A DNA stretch of 64,000 nucleotides from Daphnia carinata (Eukaryota > Arthropoda > Branchiopoda > Diplostraca > Daphniidae), in assembly GCF_022539665.2 (NCBI RefSeq), contig NC_081336.1, forward strand, positions 8,284,778 through 8,348,777. Direction: 5' to 3'. The notes under the pieces were generated by a model. It saw only the letters and a list, made by a program, of their open reading frames with translations. It searched no databases and was not told the DNA's origin. A program made the translations under genes and the position numbers. Positions 41,313-53,480 of the stretch are shown piece after piece. The first letter of the stretch is position 1, and each line of letters begins with the position of its first letter.

Positions 41313-42566
41313 CTTACCGTATTCTTTCGATCCGTCTTAATAGAAGGAATGTCACATCGTAATTTAATGTATTAATTCAATTATTGATCATGTAACTTTA
41401 AGTATTGAAGCATGTATAAAATTCCGGTAGCTATTGGCGCGAAAGTAATGAAACTGTGTTTCTGATCACGGCATCTCGCGGGCAAAATTTGGACTTGCGT
41501 TTTCAACTGTATAAGAAGCATGTAACAACTTTAGTTACTTGGGGGAGCGTTAGACATGTTGTCTGCATCTCTGCTGACATAGATAAAGTTGGCTGAGTTC
41601 GTTGGGAAACCATCTACAAATGGTTCTTTCGGTTGAAATTGAGTTGGTAGAAATTACTGGGCTATTTGGTAAAAAGTTAAAACTGTTTCAAGTTGCTCAG
41701 ATATCTGCTTTGCTCATATCTGCTTTATGCTTCCTGTGGTAGGTGGTTGGCAGTGTTTGCTGGTGATATGCATGTTTGGCAAAACCACACATTTACAGTT
41801 AAGTTGTTTTAATTTTTATTTGGTGTGCATCTGTCGTTTACTTATCTCGAAATGTTAATTCGCTACGCGAATTAACGAAGAACATAATAATTAACGAAAG
41901 ACATATGTGGGGATCAATTAAAGGATAATTGTAGACTTTCTATTCATAGCCAAACAATGGCTGGTGAAAAAAGCGCGGGAAAATTTTCGTGTCACGATAG
42001 AGAATTCACTAGGTTTACGTTTTGACGTTCAAAGCTTGACGCATTTGCATTCTTGATCTTTAATCCGTCGTTCCTGTGAGTTAAGTTTTTCCGTAAAAGA
42101 TATTTGGCTGATTTACCAATTTAATAATTATCATAATAATTTGATAATTAATAAGTTTTTTTTTCTAAGGGGAAATTGTCAAATAAAAAACAAAGTCGTG
42201 TTTGTAGTTTATAAAATGAGAATTTATTGTGTGGGGGTAGTATGTACATGGAAAAGCCAAGAGGGAGTGTGGGAAGAGTAGTAATAAAAAAAACTTGAAA
42301 ACAAAATTTAGCGATATTTCCACAGGTTAAAAAGTGAAGAAGTTTGAACTGATAGGAAAAATTTACAAAAATTTTGTTGGTGTGGGAATTGCTATTTACA
42401 GTGGAAGATGTCAAAAGTAGTAACGAAATGGGAAAGGAAAGAATGTACAGCTATTTACATATTACATGTTTGAGCCTGTCAGTATTTGATTTTCCAACAG
42501 AAATGGATCGTGGATATCGAAAGCGTCGACGAAGGGATGTCAAATAGTAAAACTGCAATCCTGTTC
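41313..42566. other. Gene-free region
   Basis: AT-rich spacer with only short frames. It includes the region just downstream of the orphan gene stop at 42567, where its 3' UTR should lie. Nothing else is recognised. Confidence 0.4.
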
Positions 42567-43757
42567 TCAGTCTTTCCGCGACTCGAAGAGGAAATAGACA
42601 GGATGGGTCCAATTCTTCACGAAGACGAACGGGACAAATGGGGGGTAGTTGGATCCCTGCGGATGAAGTGCGGCAGGGGCGATACCTCCGTTCTTCTTGA
42701 GGGGCGTTTGCGGATAAGATATGACGTCGTTGGTTACTGGATATGCAGACAAAGAGTCTAGGTTTGCAAGATGGATAAGTGGGACGTGTGATCCAATCCA
42801 TTCTTGCGTGGAAATAGGCAATCCATCAGACTCAGTATCTTCCAGCTGAAACCAGTAAACGTCTCGACCCTCTTGCAGCGCCTTTTTCGCTTCGTATTGA
42901 CCCTTCTTCTTCTTTGCCCTTCTGGCATTTAATGCTTTGTTGTTTCGCTTACGGATCTCACGTCGCCGTTCTTCATCGACAGTTTCTTCAGGAATAGCAT
43001 CCATTGTTGGAATGAACCGTCGTTTGCTGTTGACTCGTGCGGACGCCTTGAAAACGAGCGAATGGCGATAGAGTTCGTCTTGAAGGATGGATTTCTCAAG
43101 AAATTCAAACTCTCGCTGCTCCTCTTTCTTGGGGTCTCGCACAAGGACAGGAAGGTATCCATTACGAATGTCATGTTCGATTATTTCAAACTGCCTCAGT
43201 TCTTCCTCTTCTTCAGGGTCCAACATTATGACGATCTTTTGCGACTGGACAAGAAGCCCGTCGTCAGATGCGATGTCAATCCAATCCTCCGGAATCAACA
43301 GGAAATCATCCAACGAAGCTGCGGGCCGGCAATCGGGAACGAGTTGCTCGTGATCACCACATGTTTCGTCAATTGGGACACCACGACACTTTTCAGCGTC
43401 TTTTTGTGGGACATTTTTGGTTGCACGTAAACCCAACTGCTGCCTCGCAACCTTGGACATGCGATTCACGCTCACCGGAATACGGGACAAGAAGGATCGC
43501 TGTTGGTGACAGGCCAAATTGGGAAGAGGATCAGCAAGGCTCTCCTGTTTAAATGGCGCCGTGTGATTTCTGACTGGAATTCGCGAATGGAATCCGAATT
43601 GGCCTGCAATTGTGTTGCTAATGGTCGCCACAGAAGATAACGCGGACTGGATCTTGGCCGGCTTGGCGGCAACGACGTGACTGCGCACACGAGTTTGCAC
43701 ATGGAGAAACTGCCGTTTCTTGCCAGGAAGAGGCTTTGGTGGTGCAAACACGGGCAT
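42567..43757 (-). CDS. Intronless orphan protein, charged and partly coiled-coil
   Basis: A 396-residue open frame without introns, from an ATG at 43755-43757 (MPVFAPPKPLPGKKRQF) to TGA or TAA near 42567. I do not recognise a family. It has a basic N-terminal third with many Pro, Arg and Ser (SRIPVRNH and SRIPVSVN, a small internal echo). An acidic middle follows (SLDDFLLIPEDWIDIASDDG, then DPEEEEELRQFEII). Then comes a long helix-prone charged region ending in a basic cluster (EERRREIRKRNNKALNARRA, then KKKKGQYEAKKAL). The length is far above chance for this AT-rich sequence, so it is probably real. A 5' exon may lie just upstream: TGTTCCA|GTAAGT on minus near 43.9 kb. It could be a retrocopy or a fast-evolving gene. 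Confidence 0.75.
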   Translation of the reverse strand: MPVFAPPKPLPGKKRQFLHVQTRVRSHVVAAKPAKIQSALSSVATISNTIAGQFGFHSRIPVRNHTAPFKQESLADPLPNLACHQQRSFLSRIPVSVNRMSKVARQQLGLRATKNVPQKDAEKCRGVPIDETCGDHEQLVPDCRPAASLDDFLLIPEDWIDIASDDGLLVQSQKIVIMLDPEEEEELRQFEIIEHDIRNGYLPVLVRDPKKEEQREFEFLEKSILQDELYRHSLVFKASARVNSKRRFIPTMDAIPEETVDEERRREIRKRNNKALNARRAKKKKGQYEAKKALQEGRDVYWFQLEDTESDGLPISTQEWIGSHVPLIHLANLDSLSAYPVTNDVISYPQTPLKKNGGIAPAALHPQGSNYPPFVPFVFVKNWTHPVYFLFESRKD

Positions 43758-46449
43758 TTTCACTCAATGGATGAACAGATGGATACCAAACAAAATGAAG
43801 TTTGGTGGTGAAATGCACTGAAATAGCTTGCAAAATCACTTGAAAAATCTCTCTTTGAATCGTTCGGTAAATCTCAGATAAATCTGGATAATACTTACTG
43901 GAACAGTGAGTGATTCCATGGTTGATTTGCGTGGGGGTTATCATTTTCCTCCTTCGGACCAACACGACCATGGGTGAGTTCCTGCTTTTTTTTTTTTCAG
44001 TTTGAAAACTAAATCTTGGAGACGGGCATATTTAACATTGTTTTTCGTCTCATTAATAATATTACAATTCTAGTTCTGTATAAATTATTTTCTTAGCATA
44101 GCTTGTAATTAATTTTTTCAAATGTTTTTTGTCACCGATCTGATGCTCTCACGGACTGTTGTAAATTCGATTTTGTAGGTTGTGCGAATTTTATTTTAAT
44201 GTTTCTAAAGATCAATCATAGATTTTCAATTGTAAATTTGCCAAGCTTTGCATTCATTCTCTGTGGTGCACATATTTATATCCAGATATTTTTTTAAGAT
44301 TTTACCTTTCGGAATACCTAATACAATACAGCACAATCACCACACCAGCGCCACCTGGTATCCACGGGGCAATAGCAAGTTTTGGTACCAGAACACCGTA
44401 GATTCTAGTACAGGTACTACGGTGGCCATTTTGATGCGATATAAGCTTTAGTGTACGCGCTTCGCAAATGTAGAAATGAAAATGTCTTTCAACCGAGTAG
44501 CTCCTACATGCCCACATTTATCTACTTTATGATTTTGAAAATTAATTAATCCATGGGTGATGATCTAAATGTACAAAGTGAAGCATTAAAAATTCAAACC
44601 ACAGTGGGAAAAGTTCATTCTGGGTGCTAGCTGTTTTTTGTAATACGTCTTTTCGACGCTCTAACCATGGAAACTCAGTAGCTGAAGCTTCTTACTATGT
44701 GATCAACCAAGGATTCTCCATCAGCATTGGAAATGTTACATCTGGTAATGCCTTTGCACTGTGTTTATATAATTTTATTACTTTAATCTTTTGTGTGTGT
44801 ATTAGGCAAAACACTGCAGAATGTGAAGCAGATACCTTAAGACAATGGTTAATCCAAATGCAATAAATGCATTCCTATTCGCACCACAAGGCAGCTGCCT
44901 TGCCTCGTTATAAAGAAGAATCATTAGAGTAAAAAATACTAAAAGGAGATAACAATCTTATGTTTTGTCAATTAATTTCTTAAAATGCTGATGTGTATCT
45001 AAAACTGGCTGGCATTTGTGACTAGGCTGTGGAGGCTTGCAAAAAGAGCTGATTAGTTGTATCCAAAAGAGGGCTCAAACGATTTTACTAAAATGTATCC
45101 CTAATGGTTGCTTGTGTCAGCCAGCAACCTTTGATTAGCAAACAAGCCCATTTCAGTTTTGTAGATGAAAGTTTGCCCCAGTTTAAGTGACACCTCAAAA
45201 TTTTTTGGCTGCCAAGGAATTCTTTGTAGCAGCTTTATTGTAGACTATTCCTTTATATCACCTGGGACAGACTTCAAACAAAAACTTAAGTAGTCTGCTG
45301 TGTATTGTTAGTGGATAAAGTATTTTAATGCCATTATTTGGAATTTTCAGATTTTTTATGGATGATGAACCCAAGAACAATCGTAGATTGACTTACATGT
45401 ACAATTTTTTCCTTTCTATAAAACATGCATAGCTAAAGGGACAATTGTGGTAGGACTATTATATGATAACACTAGCAAAGTTTATTTACAAGTTTTGTTA
45501 AATAGGTATGAATGATAGATAGCACCAGCAGATACATTCAAATCAATGATATGATAGATCAAATTTAGAGTGAATTTAATTTGGATTTTATGCAGTGTAA
45601 TCTGTGCTTCTTGTATATTAAGTTAGTGGACTATGGAATGCTGAAGAGTCATATGTGACTGGAAATCTTCTTGACTGCATAAATTGGCCAGATTGCATTG
45701 GAGAGTCGATTTTCGAAACCGGAACATGGATATGTATTTGCCAGTACAGGTACGCCTACAAAAAAATCAAAATCTCCAAATATGTAGAGCAGATAATGAC
45801 CCATCAATCTTTTCTTTATTTATACATACAAAACACTTAAAAAAAAAACAATTTTATATTTAAAACAACAGGTCATCTTACCCATGATTGCGCCCACCGT
45901 TAGTCTGTGATAACCTAAGCTGTCCCTCATCATCGGAAATTTTCTGCCAATGGAACAAACGGTGAAGGAGCCGAGTAATGAAATGCACAGGAAATCCAGG
46001 TAATTAACCAGACCATTAAAGTCCTGTTACTGTTGAAAATCAACAGAACTACAGCCGATTCTGTTACGGATTTTATGGCAAACTGATTGCAACGGGGCTT
46101 TAATGAATTCGGTGAGTAAATAAGCATGATGAATTCCACTGCTTCCCCTTAGCCTACAAATTGAGATATAAAATTAATCTAATATTAGGGCAAAAAACCA
46201 CAGCACACTTAAAGAAACAAATAATTCAAAGCAAAGAAATCTATTGCAACATGTTTACATGATTACAATAATCATACTATTTCACAGAGATTATATTTGA
46301 TTGCAGATCGTGTGGTAAAGTATTTCAATTAACTGAAAACTACCTGCAATACGACAATTAAAATGATATTTTTACTTAAATTCTAGGAAATCAATAAACC
46401 TCAACGAATCAAGTGCCGATTTCTTCCGCTCCTCAGAAGTGTAAAGAAT
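43758..46449. other. Gene-poor region
   Basis: Holds the presumed promoter or 5' exon of the orphan gene (near 43.9 kb) and the 3' side of the eL41 gene. Short frames only, for example 80 codons on plus at 44624-44866 with no family features. No strong repeat with a second copy is seen. Confidence 0.4.
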
Positions 46450-46636
46450 CTACTTTGAACGGGCGCGCATCTTCCTGCGCTTTCGCTTCAGCCTACGCAT
46501 TCGCTTTTTGCGCCACTATTCATACAAGTTTTGTTATTTAATTACCACACCAAGTACACGTAAGCAATGCTAATTTTCAAGTTCAGACATGCCAGGAACT
46601 TAGCGAGAAATTTTTAAGTTTTACCTTAGCTCTCAT
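46450..46636 (-). CDS. RPL41: Large-subunit ribosomal protein eL41 (25 residues, two coding exons)
   Basis: The smallest ribosomal protein, which bridges the two subunits of the 80S ribosome. The first coding exon, 46625-46636, encodes just MRAK, ending in a GTAAAAC donor. The second, 46450-46515, has a GAATAG acceptor and encodes WRKKRMRRLKRKRRK and the rest, ending ARSK before TAG. The product is exactly 25 residues and matches the near-invariant eukaryotic eL41. It is far too short for any ordinary ORF search. A further non-coding 5' exon is likely but not located. The intron between the coding exons is 109 bp. Confidence 0.95.
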
Positions 46637-49399
46637 GTTGTAGTCGGGCTCGGGAATCGACTCTGAGATCACCCAACTATACTCGAGAAAATATTTAACG
46701 TGAGATGAATTAGAATGGAAGTTGAGAAAGGAACACTTACCTGTTTCAGGCTGCTGGAGAGAATGATTATTGCTGTCACAAAGTTACTTTCGACCGTCCA
46801 GGCTTCCCAACCTTTTTTAAGATCTGAGATGAAAGAAAGGGAACCTCCACCTGCTAGACAAAGGATCACCTTGGAAGAACAGAAGAGGTAAAGACCAATA
46901 TTGCGCTAAAATTGTAAAGGAAGGGGGGGGGGGGTCGGTGGTTCGAGTCAGATAGCTTACCTAACAAAAGGACCGGCTTTTGCATTCATTTAAAACAAAA
47001 GCTTGATGACTATCGAATTATTTTATTTCATGGTGTTTAAAAACGAAGGCTTATCTTTGATGTTTACGTTTTGATTTCATACCTGTGAAAAGAATGTCGG
47101 GTTTCTTAAGATTTCCCTTTGGTTTGCCATGCCAGTATTGGCGCTGTGTTCAAATTATCTGAGGGCATGAATCATTAATTAGGAGATAGCATCTGGCGGA
47201 CAAAATTTGAACCTCACTTAATTGTTTTAATGTGCATCCTGCTTTGTTTAGTACCACTTTTCCTTTGATAGGCAGCCGGAAGTTTTCGCTGCTGTCATCT
47301 AAATGAGTAAGCATAAGGTATAAATATTATATTACCAATATTTAATATAATATATAAATATTAAGATAAATGTGCATATACCTCAACCATGTCATTAATT
47401 TTTAACAATTTCTTTTCATGTGACTATCAGTCAACACATAAGGTTGTCATTTCAATGGGCTAAAAAATCAACTGAATATCACCACTAACATGTGGAATAG
47501 TAATGTTCTGTGATAAAAGATGAACTTCCAGATCTCATCATTTCTGCAGTGTAAGTTTGACAAAAATGATATAGATATAGTTTATTCTTTAATTCACAGA
47601 TCGATAACCCAGTTGCAATCAGTTCATCTGAGCAGTGTCATGACACGATGATGTTTTTTCTGTCCTCATTCAGCATTGCTTTTTAATTTAGTTATTTTCC
47701 TTTTCTTTCCTTTGATTGCTCTAATGGTTGTATGTGATATAAGAACAGCAATCGCTGGATGCCAAGATGGACAGCCAGACAACAGGAATCATAAACAAAT
47801 GACCAGATCACCACATTGGATTGCCCATTCGTAAATGAAATGCAGTCCCGGCATCTTCTGCAATAGTAATTGCACCTTAAAGAAAATATGTGTAGGCTAT
47901 ATTTATATGAGAATAGTTAATACGAGGTTTAACATCTTGCAATAAACTTAATTTCGCTGACTGTATACAGCTTGTCATTGCTTGTGTGTTGTCGTTGCTT
48001 GTGTAGTATCACACACTATTAGCATGTCGATTCTGCTAGGACCAATAGTTAAAGAAAACAAATTGTCCAAATCTTTCGTCATATTCAAATCCAGGCAAAC
48101 AGACTTATGTGCCTTTTAGCAAGTCTCTGCAAGAAAGAAAGAACCACATTTTCACGGTCTTACACAATTTGGGATAGAATGAATGTATCAGGAAAAAGAC
48201 AAAAAAATTCACATATCTCATAATTCAAGTTATCAGGTAAAAATCATTCGTTCTGTATACCAGATTTACATGAACTAATAGTCTGATTCTTTTCTTTTTG
48301 CGGTTCATGTTCTCAAGTTAATCCTTACTTCCGAATTATTTCCGGAAAATTTGCACAAAAGGAAGTAGGGAAGTCCAAATACAAAATCAACTCATCTGAG
48401 GGTGTCGAAATATTCCGAATACCTATTTAATAAGGTTTTAACAAACATTTGTCGTGTAGGATTAAAACCTAGAAAATTGAATGCAACCGTCGTCTGCTAT
48501 GTGTGTCATTAGCTACGTCAACATGCAAAACTTTTTGCTCTCTTGATTTTTTAAGTTTTCACGTGGTTTTGTGCATCTATAGTACCAAGTAAGTACCATA
48601 TGATCATTTTGCTTTTTAGGTGTCACAATTTCGCTTTATTATTAGAATTGGAAAGTGGATGCTAGTTATGTTAACAAGCTATGACAACTTGAGCATGGAA
48701 AGCTCGCAAGTCAATGCTGAGACTGTGCTTTGGAAAATGCAATCTTCAGATTTTTCTAGGATTAAATGTCTCCCAATTCTTTTTCAGAGAATAGCAGAAA
48801 TGTTATTGGTAAAGTGTAAGCAAGAGTATTAATTTGCAATGAACCTCTCAGTAGAATTGTAAGTAGACTCAAAAGTATTGGCTGAATCGTTTCAAGCTCA
48901 AGCCCACTAGTTGAGCTATTACTTTTTAAGATATATCTCTTTTTTCATGTATATCTAGAGAACTAAATGTTTTATTAACTTTTTTTCACCTTTGTTTTCA
49001 ATGTTTATGACTTCTGGGTGCGCTAGGCATTTCCTTGTTTGAACTCCTTCAACCTTCATTCAACAAGCATAGCTTTATAACACAACTGTTTGCGTCCAGC
49101 TCTTGTTGAAAGTAGATTGAAGATAAAAGATTGCCATGCAGCCGGTGTCTTTTTTTTAAGTATGGAAGGCCATGTCTTAGAAGTAGCACCCCCTACGTTA
49201 AGTCCATTTCATCAGTATGGTCCTATTAATCCAGGAAATCACCTGAGCTAGTTTTTGTTTTCAAACTTCTGCCATTTTGACACCCCAGTTAACCATAACC
49301 ATACTTTGATCTCTTTTTTTTTTTATCAAAGATCATGTGGTTCTCGAATCTGATTTGTTTATCATCTGTTTCCCAGGACATATAAGAACAATTTTCCTG
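46637..49399. other. Gene-poor region upstream of eL41
   Basis: A strong eL41 promoter is expected within the first few hundred bases. A run of G with GGTCGGTGGTTCGAGTC at about 46922-46960 has a box-B-like core and may be another tRNA-derived remnant. Plus-strand frames up to 70 codons (48620-48832) have no family features. I see no gene. Confidence 0.4.
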
Positions 49400-49830
49400 G
49401 TAGTCGCCTCATCTGTCGCCTTTGCCATCGTCTCGTCGCCGTCTTTGCCTTTGCCATCGTCCCGTTGCCGTCTTTGCCTTTGCCATCGTCCCGTTGCCGT
49501 TTTCGCCTTCGCCATCGTCTTGTCGCCGTCATATCGTCTCGTCGCCGTCTTCACCTTCTCCTTCATATCGTCTTGCCGCCGTCTTCGCCATCGCCATCGT
49601 CTTGTCGCCGTCTTCGCCTTCGCCATCGCCATCGTCTTGTCGCCGTCTTCGCCTTCGCCATCGCCATCGTCTTGTCGCCGTCTTCGCCTTCGCCATCGCC
49701 ATCGTCATCGTCTTGTCGCCGTCTTCGCCATCGTCATCGTCTTGTCGCCGTCTTCGCCATCGTCTCATTAAAGCCTTGCCGTCATCTCATCGCCGTCTTC
49801 CCCATCGCCCCTCATGGAAAAATCGACCGA
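49400..49830 (-). repeat. GC-rich minisatellite next to hairpin element copy 2
   Basis: Repeats of CGTCTTCGCCTTCGCCATCG with GTCTTGTCGC. Its reverse complement (GCGAAGGCGAAGACGGCGAC) shares the GCGAAGACGG word with the minisatellite at 25270-25620. Open frames up to 210 codons on both strands (VAVFAFAIV-type repeats) are by-products of the repeat. Confidence 0.85.
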
Positions 49831-49934
49831 AAAAGGATGTAGCTCAGCAGACAGCCCGCGGCGATGGCGGCGTTCATCGTGGATCGTCATCTTGGTATTT
49901 TATTTTGTTGTGTATTGTGTGTGTAGTATGTAAG

Positions 49935-50292
49935 TTAACCCATTGGCTGCCACCCCGCTTGTGTCCCATTTTTTTTGTAGCTTTAGGGACCCGTGGCGCT
50001 GTTCTGCCTCATGGTTTCTATACCATGGGGTGGGACAGTCGCCAATGCGCCTAAAGGCACAAGGCCTTGTGTCTTTAGGCGCATAGTAGGCAATGCACCA
50101 GCAGGGCCTCTCTTTGTCGGTACAGTGATAGTTTACCTGGGGTGTGCATTCCCGGAAGGGTTTCTATCACTGTGCCAGCCCGGACTTTGTCTTCGGACAA
50201 GGTTCCACTTGGTGGCGATCCTTATGACGTCACGCGTAGTTACTGTAGTTTAAGCAACCCAAGGTTGCATGGCCTGGCAGCCAATGGGTTAA
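49935..50292 (-). mobile_element. Hairpin-array element with TTAACCC-type inverted ends, copy 2
   Basis: Bounded by TTAACCCATTGGCTGCCA at the left and TGGCAGCCAATGGGTTAA at the right: a perfect inverted repeat including TTAA on both sides. Read on minus it lines up with copy 1 over its whole length: same ends, GGTGCATTGCCT, the CCACCCCATGG hairpin, AGAACAGCGC and AGCTACAAAAAAAA. It contains a near-perfect 36-bp palindrome (50047-50082, GCGCCTAAAG ... CTTTAGGCGC) and the stem CAGTGATAG/CTATCACTG at about 50125-50175. No coding capacity. Confidence 0.8.
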
Positions 50293-50344
50293 CTTAAGTG
50301 CATGTATGTATGTGTATTTGTATGTCTGTATATATTTGTATATT

Positions 50345-50400
50345 GTTATATATGTAAAATAGTGGTGGAATTGTTGGGTGGAGGAGGGACAATAAAACAA
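50345..50400 (-). repeat. Outer flank of the hairpin/minisatellite composite, copy 2
   Basis: On minus this reads TTTTATTGTCCCTCC-TCCACCC then TTCCACCACT. It matches 24826-24866 next to copy 1 (TTTTTATTGTCCCTCCTTCC, ACCCACATATCCACCACT). The duplicated unit is therefore larger than the hairpin element: about 24.8-25.6 kb and 49.4-50.4 kb in opposite orientation. Confidence 0.75.
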
Positions 50401-50739
50401 TTCATTTCAATTTACTTTTTTCTGTGTATTTTATTTAACATTAATTGACTATAGAAATTATCAAAAACTTGGAATACTTGTTCCACCACCTATAACACTT
50501 AACCAACCAGCTATCGAAGAGTTGTTCAAAATCAGAAGAAAGCTTAATTTTTTCTACCTACCTGTTCCCCGTAAAGTTAATAAAAAAGGAATCAGTCTTC
50601 AATACACAATTGAAAAAGAAGTTTTCTAAACTCACATTTTCAGTGTCCTTCACAATGTGACACATTTGACGGGCCAGTTACGAACAATGAGAAGACCAAA
50701 ATTATGTTGAACTGAAAATCTTTTATTTACACTAAACAA

Positions 50740-51190
50740 AGAACATTCACAGAATTCCTTTCTGCCACGGGCCAACTCTGCAGCCCACACAGCACACCAG
50801 GTAAGTCCCAAAGATCTAAAAATAGTTACATAGTTAAAACTGTTAATGATAAATTGTAACATCTGATAGAATTGAGTTGAACCTGTTAGTATCTAGAAGA
50901 TATAGATTGTTAAGCACCTTTGGAACAAAAGTGGGCGTATTTGCCAAACGGAGATGACAAACGTGGTAAAGTCGAGCCCTGCTCCTCCTCCTTCTCTATA
51001 TAATTTTTAATGAATGGTGCAATAACACTTGACGTAAATAGTTTCAATAATACCTTTAACAAGTTTCCTTGGATTTTATTCACAAAACCCAGATTTAAGA
51101 AAGACACAAAATCAGTCGTGAAATTTTCAAGAAGGAACGACGTCCATTTTAGCAGCCATCCTGAGATCCAACGCCACGCGAAATGGAACG
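50740..51190 (-). other. Possible small split gene on the minus strand
   Basis: Two introns with good ends, GTATTATTG...TATATAG (about 51050-50995) and GTGCTTAAC...TTTTTAG (about 50920-50818), join three segments in one open frame: ...VNKIQGNLLK, then RARLYHVCHLRLANTPTFVPK, then IFGTYLVCCVGCRVGPWQKG and TGA. I could not tie this to a start codon or a family. ATGGCTGCTAAAATGG near 51155 looks like a start, but its frame closes after 10 codons. Confidence 0.25.
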
Positions 51191-51307
51191 GCTGACAGAA
51201 CAGCTGACAGAACAGTTGTGAAGGCCATGAAAATGAATTGTTATTTCGTCGCTAGATGTCTCGAAAATATTCAGAACATTTATCCCTGTGCAGAACACTT
51301 CAGAACA

Positions 51308-51550
51308 TGTGACTAGGTAGGTTAACGGTAAAGCGTCAGCGAGACAAAACAAAGTTCTGGTGTTCAAATCTCATTGCAGCTTTAATTGAGTGTTATAATC
51401 GACAAGCAAAAAATTTTATATTAAGAAGTGAAAATTGTGTGATGTAAGCATTCATTTAACTACCATTGCTATCGTAGCCCATAGCTGAAAAGTAAAGTAT
51501 TGGTTGGCTAAGCGATATATCTTAGGATCAAATCCCGCTTGGGTGAAACA
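51308..51550 (+). repeat. Two tRNA-like repeats upstream of vasa-like copy C
   Basis: 51308-51380 (AGGTTAACGGTAAAGCGTC ... GGTGTTCAAATCTCATTG) and 51477-51550 (CATAGCTGAAAAGTAAAGTA ... GGATCAAATCCCGCTTGG) keep box-A- and box-B-like words but poor stems. Degenerate members of the tRNA-derived repeats seen at 24.3-24.7 and 53.2-53.5 kb. Confidence 0.4.
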
Positions 51551-51639
51551 ATGAATCTATGAGTACCGTCATATTCGTTCACATCAGTGTTTCTACACAT
51601 GAAAATATCGAAAAAGGTGTTCGAACTTAAATTCTTGGT

Positions 51640-52475
51640 GCTTTTCATAGTATGGGGAAGGGGACATATCTCGAAGGATTGTCCACGAGAGGGGCCGCGG
51701 TGGTAGTGGAAGTCGTACCTGCCATGAGGTAAACAAAAAACCAAAAAAACAAGATTTTTAGGGCACATTTTTACGAAGAAGAGGACCATGTAGCAAGGGA
51801 CTTTCCACAAGGAGGATGCAACGGTGGCAGCAATTGTTACAATATAAACATCAATTGTATCTTCACAAAAATATTTTATATTTCAGTGTTCATTGTTTTA
51901 CCCGTAGTGTCATGAAGCTGGCTACACCTCGAAAGGCTGGCCAAACTATTCAGTGAATTGACAGAAGATGGAAAGCCGCATGAAAAATACATTCCAGAAA
52001 CTGTGATGTGATGAAAAGGAACTATTTAAGGGCATCGTCTGTGGGAAACACTTTAACAATTTTGATAAAGTCATCCTCCAGGTAAGCCATTTCTCGAAAA
52101 TGTATTTTATAATTTAAACATACCTATTGGGTTTGCTTTAGGTTACAAGAAAAGATGTACGTCAATACATAACATCTTTCGAAACAAGAAGGTTTCAGCC
52201 CCAATGTTGAAAAAATTGTTAACCATCCAACGATGCATCCGAAAGTATGTAATCGATGGCTTTTGAGTGATGAAATTTGACTGATGTAATACTATTTGTT
52301 TCTCTGTAGGGAATCCGTCATGCTTGTACGTTTTCGGCTACATTCCCAGATGAAGTACAAGAACTGGCTGCGACGTACATGGAAGACTACATATTCGTCA
52401 CAACAGGCATTGTCGGTGCACCAATCTGGATGTGGAACAGCTGTTTTTTTTTCAGTGCTCGGTCAACACGATCGA
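51640..52475 (+). pseudogene. vas: Vasa-like pseudogene, copy C (internally deleted)
   Basis: Zinc-knuckle words GHISKDCPREG and EEDHVARDFPQGG, then CHEAGYTSKGWP, TEDGKPHEKY in a shifted frame, and VTRKDVRQYITSFE. The sequence then jumps straight to [17 protein letters not shown], so the exons with motif I to the DEAD box are missing. Next comes FSATFPDEVQELAATYMED and YIFVTTGIVG, with a frameshift just after. Intron positions are kept. The deletion end point differs from that of copy B, so the two deletions look independent. Confidence 0.82.
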
Positions 52476-53180
52476 CCGTCGGAAGAGCGATGACATCAGC
52501 TACGAATCTTCTCCATCCTATGACGACAGGCAGCCATTGATTCCTTTGCAGCAACATCAGCAGCGGTAAAGAGAATTTCTCATTTTTCTTTCATTTTCTA
52601 TGGGGAAAAGAAAAAAACAACAGCAAAAAAAACAAAGAAAAAAAACAAGTTTTAGATTTCTGTTGTCGTGCAACGTGTCTGCGTATGTTGTGATGCACGG
52701 TTTTCGGGTTAGATAAAAATGGCGGATTTTTCCATGTTTGTTTTGTCCTTTTGTAAAAATTTCAAAAATTCCTGTTTTCTTTTTTTGCGTTTCACAAATA
52801 CACAACGTTGTCTGAACTTTATTTTGTATTACTGCAATTGTTTATTTCGACGCTAAATGCGTCATTGCCACCACAGGCAACTTGCAGGACGAAAAACCGA
52901 AAAAGAAAAAAAAAACGAAGTCGGTTCTGTCACCGATGGGAGAAAAATCATGGTTTTCGATGTACAACGTATGGTGTGATAGAAAAACTTCCGACAGAGA
53001 AAAAAATGGGTAATCGGCTATCTTAGGTAATGGTATTCGGAAAGAAAAGTGGCCTGGGTCTTGGGTTCGATGTTTTGAGCCAGTGAATGGTCAGGAAACA
53101 AAAAGGAGACTTGCTTTTTTTTTCCAAGTCCAAACCGTATTCCTAAATATACTATTAGTACTAGTAGTATTAAAATATAT
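52476..53180. other. Gene-free region after vasa-like copy C
   Basis: A/T-homopolymer-rich sequence without a recognisable gene or long repeat. Confidence 0.4.
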
Positions 53181-53480
53181 GAAATAGCTCAATGGTAGAG
53201 CATCGGCTTCAGAAGCCGAAGGTCTGGGGTTCAACGCTCAGATTCACCAAGCACGTTTTTTTCTTCATAGCTGTCAAAATAACGAAAAATGGCAAAAAAG
53301 GGAAAAAAATCAAGCTTCTCGACGATCGGTAGCGTCCCAGATATTTTTCTGGGACGATGCCGCCAGCGTTCCAGAAACGTTCTAGGACGACCGCGCCAAG
53401 CAATATTAACCATTCTTGGATTCGAACCACAGACCCTTCGCACTGTAGGACAGCATGCTACCGGTATGCCATAACTGTCC
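53181..53480. repeat. Pair of opposed tRNA-like sequences around two hairpins
   Basis: 53181-53245 on plus is the best tRNA-like copy: ATAGCTCAATGGTAGAGCATC, a perfect 5-bp stem TCGGC/GCCGA around loop TTCAGAA, then GGGGTTCAACGCTC. The loop would give anticodon CAG but the long arm of tRNA-Leu is absent. 53412-53480 on minus reads GGCATACCGGTAGCATGC ... TGTGGTTCGAATCC, a perfect box B. Between them lie GCGTCCCAGA/CTGGGACG (about 53330-53356) and CGTTCCAG/CTAGGACG hairpins. Probably a composite of tRNA-derived repeats, not functional tRNA genes. Confidence 0.5.

Noticed and set aside
49422-50054. 210-codon open frame on plus
   Set aside because: Made of minisatellite repeats (VAVFAFAIV-like) and continuing into the hairpin element. 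Other frames are equally open.
53181-53245. Functional tRNA gene
   Set aside because: The anticodon loop would give CAG (Leu) but the long variable arm is absent, and the acceptor stem does not pair.
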